Positions 14,844-20,394 of a stretch of 28,154 bases of DNA are shown here, one piece after another. The position numbers and the translations under genes are program-made. Location of the stretch: the NCBI GenBank assembly GCA_900768675.1, contig CAAGDT010000020.1, positions 1-28,154 on the forward strand. The letters are read 5' to 3'. Every line of letters begins with the position of its first letter. The stretch's first letter is position 1. The notes under the pieces were generated by a model. That model had not been told where the DNA came from, searched no databases, and was given only the letters and a program-made list of their open reading frames with translations. This DNA comes from Oscillospiraceae bacterium (lineage in GTDB: Bacteria; Bacillota; Clostridia; Oscillospirales; Ruminococcaceae).

Positions 14844-16076
14844 TTATTCCCCAACCGCATTCGGAAAGGTATTCGGGTGCAGCTTCTTCGGCAGCGGTAC
14901 ATCTGCAAGCAGGCATGCAAGCTCCACCGAATCCCTGCCGTATTTCTTCCGTATCCTCTCCATAGCCGATTCTGCCGAGGAAACCTTGTCTATTGCGGCG
15001 CAGTCGGTATTAAAATTCAGCTGCTTTGGTGCGGCGCTGTCGGTAAGGTTTATGGCACGAACAGTAAGCGATCGCACATGTGCGTGCCAGTCATAGCTTT
15101 TTACGAACAGTTCGTAGGCACACTCGTAAATATCACGGAAGTTCTGGGTAGGAAATGGAAGGCGGCACTGGTACTGCTGCACGCAGAGAAACTTATCCCG
15201 CACAGCAATCTGCACACCCTCTGCAAAAAGCCCGTGACTTCGAAGCTTGCAGCCTATATCCTGTGAAAGGCGGATAAAAACCGTCCGTACAGCTCCGTTG
15301 CCCTCTAAATCTGCGGAGCAGGTAGTTCCGTGACCGATACTTTTTATCGGCGGCGCAAAGTTCATTTCGCTTACGGGGGAGCTGTCCAGCCCGTTTGCGG
15401 AAAGCCAGATATACCGCCCGCATTTTCCCAGCTTTCTCTCGAGAAAATCCGGATTCGCCGCCGCAAGGTCGCCTATTGTTTCGATGCAGTATTTCTTTAG
15501 AGTGGCAGAAGTTCTACTGCCAACGCCAAGCATATCCGAGGCAGGCAGGTTTCTGAGCATTTCCCGAAAGCCGTTTTCGGGGATAATCGTTACAGCGTCG
15601 GGCTTTTTCATATCCGAGCCAAGCTTTGCGAAAACCTTGTTGAAGCTGACTCCAACCGAAACGGTAAGCCCTGTTTCCGCCTTCATACGGGTGCGGATTT
15701 CCTCGGCGATAGCCTCGCCGCTGCCGAAAAGCCGCAGGCTGCCCGTAACGTCAAGCCAGCATTCGTCCATACCGAAGGGCTCAATCATATCAGTATATTT
15801 TTCGTAAATCCCTCTTGCCATTTTAGAATATTTCATATATTCCTCAAAGCGGGGCGGGGCGATTATAAGGTCGGGGCATTTGCGCTGAGCCTCCCAGACG
15901 GCTTCTCCCGTGGTAACTCCGTAGGCTTTCGCAAGATCGGACTTTGCAAGCACAATCCCGTGCCGCTCCTCAACGCTTCCGCAGACCGCAACCGCCTTGC
16001 CCGCAAGCTCCGGGTGCAGGCGGATTTCAACCGAGGCAAAAAAGGAATTAAGGTCGCAGTGTAAAATTGTCCGCAT
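14844..16076 (-). CDS. dinB: DNA polymerase IV (Y-family, translesion)
   Basis: A 410-residue Y-family polymerase that bypasses damaged template bases. Palm residues are Asp8 in CDLNSFFASVE, Asp104 and Glu105 in MDECWLDV; the steric-gate aromatic is in the SFF segment. Little-finger sequence runs to about residue 340 and is followed by PKQLNF, a probable sliding-clamp-binding motif. The ribosome site AAAGGA lies about 10 bases ahead of the ATG. It is transcribed from a perfect-consensus promoter at 16171-16199 that faces, and overlaps the reach of, the promoter of the XRE-ImmA/IrrE pair. I found no LexA box (CGAAC-N4-GTTCG) there, so control by the neighbouring XRE protein is a reasonable inference. 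Confidence 0.96.
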   Translation of the reverse strand: MRTILHCDLNSFFASVEIRLHPELAGKAVAVCGSVEERHGIVLAKSDLAKAYGVTTGEAVWEAQRKCPDLIIAPPRFEEYMKYSKMARGIYEKYTDMIEPFGMDECWLDVTGSLRLFGSGEAIAEEIRTRMKAETGLTVSVGVSFNKVFAKLGSDMKKPDAVTIIPENGFREMLRNLPASDMLGVGSRTSATLKKYCIETIGDLAAANPDFLERKLGKCGRYIWLSANGLDSSPVSEMNFAPPIKSIGHGTTCSADLEGNGAVRTVFIRLSQDIGCKLRSHGLFAEGVQIAVRDKFLCVQQYQCRLPFPTQNFRDIYECAYELFVKSYDWHAHVRSLTVRAINLTDSAAPKQLNFNTDCAAIDKVSSAESAMERIRKKYGRDSVELACLLADVPLPKKLHPNTFPNAVGE

Positions 16077-16114
16077 AAATTATCATTCCTTTCGCAGAAA
16101 TCTCATAAAAACTA

Positions 16115-16143
16115 TTGACAAATCACGAACAAGATGCTATAAT
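16115..16143 (+). promoter_or_regulatory. Perfect-consensus promoter of the XRE-ImmA/IrrE pair
   Basis: TTGACA at 16115-16120 and TATAAT at 16138-16143, 17-bp spacer. The start is expected near 16150. Copies of ACGAACAA lie in its spacer (16125-16132) and just past the -10 (16148-16155), spaced 23 bp. Confidence 0.9.
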
Positions 16144-16155
16144 GAATACGAACAA
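16125..16155 (+). promoter_or_regulatory. Direct repeats ACGAACAA, possible operator
   Basis: Two identical octamers, 16125-16132 and 16148-16155, lie 23 bp apart (about two helical turns) on the same face around the -10 box of the plus-strand promoter. The second also covers the dinB initial transcribed region. They could bind the XRE protein encoded at 16272; this is inference. Confidence 0.4.
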
Positions 16156-16170
16156 AACGAGTGTAGCTTT

Positions 16171-16199
16171 ATTATATCTGCCTTTTCGCAGTTTGTCAA
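16171..16199 (-). promoter_or_regulatory. Perfect-consensus promoter of dinB, face to face with the XRE promoter
   Basis: On the minus strand TTGACA (16194-16199) and TATAAT (16171-16176) with a 17-bp spacer. The start is expected near 16164, about 15 bp beyond the start of the opposing transcript, so polymerases could not occupy both promoters at once. Confidence 0.9.
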
Positions 16200-16271
16200 G
16201 TACCTTTTGCGAAAAATTTTCCGGCAGTAGTTTTTTATTCAGGCTTTTATTTTATAGGAGGGAGTATTGAT

Positions 16272-16652
16272 ATGACTTTCAACGAAAAATTAGCAAAAGC
16301 CCGCAGGGACAAGGGCTTTACCCAGGCTCAGCTCGCCAAGGCAGTTGAGGTTTCAACCCGCTGTATCCAGAACTACGAGCTTGGCACACGCTATCCGAAA
16401 AGGGATATTCTTTCTAAAATCTGCAAAATTCTTAATGTGCGGCAGGAGTATCTTGTAAGCGAGGATGATTTCTTCGGGCTTGTTGAAGCTGAGGACGGGT
16501 TGACGGGAGTTGAATCCGCAAGACGTCTTCTCGACTGCGCAGGCGCTCTTTTTGCAGGCGGAGATATTTCCGAGGAGGATAAGGATAAGGTTATGCTTGC
16601 CCTTCAGAATATCTACTGGAAATCCAAGGAAAAGCACATGAAAAAGGAATAA
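16272..16652 (+). CDS. XRE-family repressor paired with an ImmA/IrrE protease
   Basis: A 126-residue regulator. The N-terminal helix-turn-helix covers about 5-60 (GFTQAQLAKAVEVSTRCIQN). A short C-terminal helical segment, DISEEDKDKVMLALQNIYW, is of the kind found in XRE proteins that sit beside ImmA/IrrE metalloproteases and serve as their cleavage or dissociation target (ImmR of ICEBs1, DdrO of Deinococcus). The ribosome site is AGGAGGG, 7-8 bases before the ATG. It is transcribed from 16115-16143 with about 120 bases of leader, and is followed after 49 bp by the protease gene. It lies opposite dinB, suggesting dinB is among its targets. Confidence 0.88.
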   Translation: MTFNEKLAKARRDKGFTQAQLAKAVEVSTRCIQNYELGTRYPKRDILSKICKILNVRQEYLVSEDDFFGLVEAEDGLTGVESARRLLDCAGALFAGGDISEEDKDKVMLALQNIYWKSKEKHMKKE

Positions 16653-16701
16653 AGCAGACTGCACCTAAATAGACACATAAGCACTCAACGGAGGAAGAAT
16701 T

Positions 16702-17217
16702 TTGAACAGGAACGAGATTAACGATATAGTTAAGCAGGCGGTAAGAAAGTACCGCACCAGCGACCCCTTCATGCTTGCGGCGGCTATGGATATTGACGTT
16801 GACTGCGCCGACTTAGGCGGTCTTAAGGGCTTTTATATCGTTTACAACGGCGACCGCTACATTGTGGTGAATAAGTATTTAGAGGAGCACATGGCAAGGC
16901 TTGTGGTTGCCCACGAGATAGGCCACGACTGCCTTCACCGTGATATGGCGGAGCGGGGCGGGCTTCGGGAGTCGGGCTTTTTCGATATGGCAAGCAAGCC
17001 CGAAAAGGAGGCGAATATTTTCGCCGCAAACCTGCTTATCTCAGACAGCGATATGCTGGAGCTGGGGGAGGAGGGCTATACCATTGAGGAAATCGCCAAG
17101 AAGCTTGAGGTGCATTATCAGGTTGCCCTTATAAAGGCGGCGGATATGAACAGCCGGGGCTATAATGCCAATGTTCCTTTTGTTCCGGATTCGGGATTTC
17201 TTGGTACGGAGTTCTGA
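16702..17217 (+). CDS. ImmA/IrrE-family metallopeptidase
   Basis: A 171-residue zinc metallopeptidase. HEIGH at 71-75 gives two zinc-binding histidines and the catalytic glutamate. Glu103 in EKEANIFAANLL is the likely third ligand. The start is TTG, supported by GGAGGA 6 bases upstream. Family members cleave or inactivate a partner XRE repressor on a DNA-damage or other signal (IrrE on DdrO, ImmA on ImmR). Here the partner is encoded just upstream on the same transcript. No integrase, excisionase or conjugation genes are near, so the pair is not obviously part of an integrative element. Confidence 0.9.
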   Translation: MNRNEINDIVKQAVRKYRTSDPFMLAAAMDIDVDCADLGGLKGFYIVYNGDRYIVVNKYLEEHMARLVVAHEIGHDCLHRDMAERGGLRESGFFDMASKPEKEANIFAANLLISDSDMLELGEEGYTIEEIAKKLEVHYQVALIKAADMNSRGYNANVPFVPDSGFLGTEF

Positions 17218-17226
17218 TTTATATAA

Positions 17227-17398
17227 GGTCACCTCTAAAAACCATAGTGCCTCAGATGCGCAGTCAGATTTTTCGTCAGATTGTATAAATTGAGCGCAGG
17301 CGGGCTGGCGTCCGTCAAGCGAAATTTATGCAATATGACGGAAAATATGCAAGCAGATGAGGTGCTAAGGCGTTAGCCGGTGGTTTTTAGAGGCGACC
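17227..17398. mobile_element. Palindromic MITE-like element, family B (172 bp)
   Basis: Terminal inverted repeats match at 17 of 18 positions: GGTCACCTCTAAAAACCA at 17227-17244 and TGGTTTTTAGAGGCGACC at 17381-17398. The arms stay partly complementary inward (TCAGATTGTATAAATT with AATTTATGCAATATGA) to an apical core CGCAGGCG (17295-17302) ... CGTCAAG (17313-17319). The same core and the CTAAAAACCA end occur in element C (1-162). It lies between the convergent immA-like and hpf genes, outside the hpf terminator. No coding frame is inside. Confidence 0.75.
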
Positions 17399-17403
17399 AT
17401 AAG

Positions 17404-17430
17404 AAAACCCCTGAGCAAAATGCTCAGGGG
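17404..17430 (-). terminator. hpf terminator
   Basis: CCCCTGAGCA (17408-17417), loop AAA, TGCTCAGGGG (17421-17430). On the minus strand the stem is followed by TTTTC. It lies 20 bp beyond the hpf stop. Confidence 0.88.
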
Positions 17431-17450
17431 CTGTTTACTATTCGTTTACC

Positions 17451-17975
17451 TTATTTTCTCGGCTCAAGCACCGCATAATTCTCGTCGGCACGCTTATAAA
17501 CAACGTTTACATCGCCTGTTTCAGCATTCTTGAACATAAAGAAATCGTGGCTCAGCATATTCATCTGGAGAATAGCCTCGTCAACGGACATAGGACGAAG
17601 GTCGAACTGCTTGCGCTTGATGACGGTGTAGTCAACCTGCTCGTCGGGAGCGTCCTCGAACTTATCCGTAAAGGTGTTGTCACGAAGCTGCTTGGAGAGC
17701 TTTGTCTTGTTCTTTCTGATCTGACGGATAATTTTATCTATGCAGGCGTCAAGAGCGTCGTTCTTGTCCTCTGCGGACTGCTCCGCTCTGAACATAAGAC
17801 CGTTGTATGTAACGGTAAGCTCCAGAATAATTTTATTTTTAATTGTGCTGAGGGTTATTTTTGCATTAGCCTCGCTGCCGAAGAACTTGTCAAGCTTTGA
17901 GGAAAGGCGCTCCTCTGCGTATTCCGAAAAGCTGGGGCTTAACTGCATTTTCTTAGCTGTAATCTGAGTTGTCAT
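17451..17975 (-). CDS. hpf: Ribosome hibernation-promoting factor, long form
   Basis: A 174-residue long HPF (YvyD/RaiA-like). The N-terminal domain (about 1-100, TTQITAKKMQLSPSFSEY) binds the 30S decoding region. The C-terminal domain (about 118-174, IKRKQFDLRPMSVDEAI and later FFMFKN) dimerises two ribosomes into inactive 100S particles in slow growth. The ribosome site AGGAGG is strong. It is a single-gene unit from an extended -10 promoter at 18022-18050 to the terminator at 17404-17430. Confidence 0.96.
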   Translation of the reverse strand: MTTQITAKKMQLSPSFSEYAEERLSSKLDKFFGSEANAKITLSTIKNKIILELTVTYNGLMFRAEQSAEDKNDALDACIDKIIRQIRKNKTKLSKQLRDNTFTDKFEDAPDEQVDYTVIKRKQFDLRPMSVDEAILQMNMLSHDFFMFKNAETGDVNVVYKRADENYAVLEPRK

Positions 17976-18021
17976 AAGGTAGACCTCCTTTTTTAGACAG
18001 TTGCCTGTCCTTTATGAGCAT

Positions 18022-18050
18022 ATTATATCACATTGAGTTAAAATATACAA
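18022..18050 (-). promoter_or_regulatory. hpf promoter (TTGTAT-17-TGa-TATAAT)
   Basis: On the minus strand TTGTAT (18045-18050), 17-bp spacer, TATAAT (18022-18027) with a TG extension. The start is expected near 18015. Confidence 0.82.
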
Positions 18051-18125
18051 GAGGTTTTTTGAAAAAAAGCAAAATTTTGCCAAAGTACACAAAAATATTG
18101 CATAATTTTAACGAAATCAACATTT

Positions 18126-18230
18126 CAGGCTGTCGATAAGCCGCCATCTGCGTCGTCAACCGTATAACGGCAGGCACAAAGCCTAGCCGTTATACAGTTT
18201 CCTAGCATCTGACGGCTTCTCGGCAGCCTG
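18126..18230. mobile_element. Palindromic element A3 (105 bp), intermediate family A copy
   Basis: Outer arms CAGGCTGTCGATAAGCCG and the complement CAGGCTGCCGAGAAGCCG match at 16 of 18 positions. An inner stem GTATAACGGC/GCCGTTATAC, extended by AGGC/GCCT with one bulged A, closes on the loop ACAAA. Between arms and stem are unpaired stretches that each contain CATCTG. Compared with A1, one stem pair changes from T-A to C-G on both strands. It lies between the divergent hpf and miaB promoters. Confidence 0.75.
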
Positions 18231-18401
18231 GAATTTGCTTTTATAGACAAGCCAATTTTAAAATTGCAGTATTCCGCTGAATAACTAGTGCTGAAATTGT
18301 GGGAATAATAGAATTATAAGCTTTTTGGTGCATTTTGCTTGTGCAATATAACGAAATCTGCCTTACTGCCCTACCATAATTATATTTAATATTCGTTTTA
18401 C
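18231..18401. other. AT-rich spacer upstream of the miaB promoter, no gene seen
   Basis: This is the remainder of the roughly 500-bp gene-free gap between hpf and miaB, beyond element A3. I see no reading frame, RNA gene or convincing hairpin here, only short AT palindromes such as AATTTTAAAATT near 18252. Confidence 0.6.
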
Positions 18402-18430
18402 TTGAAAAAATGAATGAAATGTGATATAAT
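18402..18430 (+). promoter_or_regulatory. miaB operon promoter (TTGAAA-17-TGa-TATAAT)
   Basis: TTGAAA at 18402-18407, 17-bp spacer ending in a TG extension, TATAAT at 18425-18430. The start is expected near 18437, about 45 bases ahead of the TTG start of miaB. It probably drives the whole repair and tRNA-modification operon. Confidence 0.88.
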
Positions 18431-18481
18431 AAACTCTATATAGCGGTTTTTCGCCATAACCCGAAAGAAAGGATTTTTGAT

Positions 18482-19882
18482 TTGACATATACCGTAAAAG
18501 ATGAAGAATTAAAGGAGCAGCGCTTCTTTATACAGCGTGTTCGCTCCGTTACCCACCTTTTTGACAGTCTGCCCCTTGCCTATACCCACAGCTACGGCTG
18601 CCAGCAGAACGTTTCCGACGGGGAGAAGATAGACGGAATGCTTACGGAAATGGGCTTCGGTTTTACAGATTCACCCGAAAACGCCGACCTTGTGCTGTAC
18701 AACACCTGCGCTGTCAGAGAAAATGCAGAAAACAGGGTTTTCGGCAATATCGGCGCACTTAAGCACTGCAAAGCCCGCAATCCCCGAATGATAATAGCGG
18801 TCTGCGGCTGTATGGTGCAGCAGGAGCATATCACAAAGCGAATGAAGGAAAAATTCCCCTTTGTTGACCTTATTTTCGGAACACACGTTCTCCACCGGCT
18901 GCCAGAAATGCTTTACGGCATTTACGAAAAGGGCGGCAGAACAGTTCTTATCCCCGAAAGCGACGGAGTAATCGCCGAGGGCTTGCCGGTGCGCCGTGAA
19001 AGCGCAATAAAAGCCAGCGTACCGATTATGTACGGCTGCAACAACTTCTGCACCTACTGCGTTGTGCCTTTAGTCAGGGGCAGAGAGCGCTCCCGTGAGC
19101 CGCAGGATATAATTTCCGAGGTAAAGGGGCTTGTTTCCGAGGGCTATAAGGATATACTTCTTTTAGGGCAGAACGTAAACTCCTACGGCAAGGATAAAGG
19201 TATGGGATTTGCGGAGCTTCTGAAAGCTCTTGACGGGATAGAGGGAGAGTTTGTGATAAGCTTTATGACCTCCCACCCGAAGGACTGCACCAAAGAATTA
19301 TTAGACGTTATTGCAGACAGCAGGCACATTTCCCACCATCTGCACCTGCCCGTACAAAGCGGCAGCGACAGGATTTTAAAGCTGATGAACCGCCACTACG
19401 ACATAGCCCGTTACAAGGAGCTTGTTTCCTATGCAAGACAGCGTATCCCGGATTTACAGCTTACAACCGACATAATCGTAGGCTTCCCGGGCGAAACAAG
19501 GGAGGACTTTGAGGAAACCCTGTCTTTAATGCAGGAAATCCGCTTCGACAGCGCCTTTACCTTTATCTACAGCCCCAGAGAGGGCACAAAGGCGGCGCTT
19601 ATGGAAGACCCGATTTCGGCAGAAGAAAAGGGCGAATGGTTCAGGGAGCTTCTTAAGGTTCAGGGCGAAGCAGGCGAGGAAGCCTACAAGCGCTACGAGG
19701 GAAAGACCCTGAGAGTCCTCTGCGAGGGCAGGGGAAGAACGGACGAAAGCCTTTTTACAGGCAAGTCAAGACAGAATATAATTGTTGATTTTGACGGCGA
19801 CGAGAGTATGATTGGAAAATTCGTTGACGTTAAGATAACCTGTGCGCTTAACTGGGCGCTTGTGGGTGAAGTAATAAACTGA
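18482..19882 (+). CDS. miaB: tRNA-2-methylthio-N6-dimethylallyladenosine synthase MiaB
   Basis: A 466-residue radical-SAM methylthiotransferase that adds a methylthio group to i6A37 of tRNAs reading UNN codons, the step after MiaA. The N-terminal UPF0004 domain has cluster cysteines in YGCQQN, NTCAVRENA and VCGCM. The radical-SAM motif is CNNFCTYC, followed by the VVPLVRGRERSR segment. A C-terminal TRAM domain (about 400-466) binds tRNA. The start is TTG with AAAGGA 8 bases upstream; no better ATG exists. It is the first gene of the operon that also contains miaA, in the gene order known from Bacillus. Confidence 0.97.
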   Translation: MTYTVKDEELKEQRFFIQRVRSVTHLFDSLPLAYTHSYGCQQNVSDGEKIDGMLTEMGFGFTDSPENADLVLYNTCAVRENAENRVFGNIGALKHCKARNPRMIIAVCGCMVQQEHITKRMKEKFPFVDLIFGTHVLHRLPEMLYGIYEKGGRTVLIPESDGVIAEGLPVRRESAIKASVPIMYGCNNFCTYCVVPLVRGRERSREPQDIISEVKGLVSEGYKDILLLGQNVNSYGKDKGMGFAELLKALDGIEGEFVISFMTSHPKDCTKELLDVIADSRHISHHLHLPVQSGSDRILKLMNRHYDIARYKELVSYARQRIPDLQLTTDIIVGFPGETREDFEETLSLMQEIRFDSAFTFIYSPREGTKAALMEDPISAEEKGEWFRELLKVQGEAGEEAYKRYEGKTLRVLCEGRGRTDESLFTGKSRQNIIVDFDGDESMIGKFVDVKITCALNWALVGEVIN

Positions 19883-19898
19883 AAGGAATAACTAAACT

Positions 19899-20312
19899 AT
19901 GGACGCAATCAAAGCAGCAAGAGAGCTTGGAAAAGCAATCCAGGCAGACCCCCGCTACAAGGAATATGTAGAGGCAAAGGAAGCAAACGACAAGGACGAG
20001 GAGCTTCAGCGGCTTATCGGCGAATTTAACTTAAAACGCCAGAACGTTCAGCTTGAAATGCAGAAGCCCGAAGGCGAAAAGGACGAGGAAAAGCTCCGTA
20101 AGTACAACAAGGAAATGCAGGACTGCTATGCAGACGTTATGAAGAACGTAAATATGGCGAACTTTGCAATTGTAAAGAACGCCCTTGACCAGCTTCTTAA
20201 CGAGGTAAATATGATTATCGCTATGTGCTGTGAGGGCGAGGACCCGGATACCTGCGAGCCACACAGCAGCGGATGCAGCGGAAGCTGCTCAACATGCGGC
20301 GGCTGCCACTAA
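19899..20312 (+). CDS. ricA: YlbF/YmcA-family protein (RicA-like) with a cysteine-rich tail
   Basis: A 137-residue helical protein of the Com_YlbF family. Its place between miaB and mutS matches ymcA (ricA) of Bacillus, which together with YlbF and YaaT forms the complex that stimulates RNase Y-dependent mRNA maturation and carries 4Fe-4S clusters. Residues 1-105 are mostly helical and charged. The tail is notable: seven of the eight cysteines lie in the last 28 residues (C110, C111, C119, C126, C130, C133, C136), ending CSTCGGCH. That is richer than I would expect for the family and suggests metal or cluster binding. The ortholog assignment rests mostly on gene order; YlbF itself is the alternative. 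Confidence 0.8.
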   Translation: MDAIKAARELGKAIQADPRYKEYVEAKEANDKDEELQRLIGEFNLKRQNVQLEMQKPEGEKDEEKLRKYNKEMQDCYADVMKNVNMANFAIVKNALDQLLNEVNMIIAMCCEGEDPDTCEPHSSGCSGSCSTCGGCH

Positions 20313-20321
20313 GCCGTAATT

Positions 20322-20370
20322 ATTTTTTGTTTGCAGTAGGCGGTGACTTACCGCCTTACTGCCAAAAAAT
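20322..20370 (+). other. Long mRNA hairpin between the ricA-like gene and mutS
   Basis: ATTTTTTG (20322-20329), GCAGTA (20333-20338) and GGCGGT (20339-20344) pair with ACCGCC (20350-20355), TACTGC (20357-20362) and CAAAAAAT (20363-20370), leaving a GACTT loop. No U run follows the stem on either strand, so it is more likely a processing or stability element than a terminator. Confidence 0.55.
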
Positions 20371-20394
20371 AAAATTTCAGAAAGGGATGTGTTT

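Noticed and set aside
16077..16271. LexA/SOS box upstream of dinB
   Set aside because: Only same-direction ACGAACAA copies are present. The inverted partner GTTCG needed for a Firmicute LexA site is missing on the same strand.
16272..17217. XRE plus metallopeptidase as a toxin-antitoxin module or prophage repressor
   Set aside because: The second protein has the HEIGH metallopeptidase core, not a toxin fold. No integrase, attachment repeats or phage genes are in the window.
18126..18230. Element A3 as an intrinsic terminator
   Set aside because: The hairpin is long and interrupted, has no U run on either strand, and lies between divergent promoters where no transcript needs to end.
20322..20370. 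Hairpin before mutS as an operon-splitting terminator
   Set aside because: The stem is followed by AAAA and not by T on the plus strand, and no promoter is visible between it and mutS.
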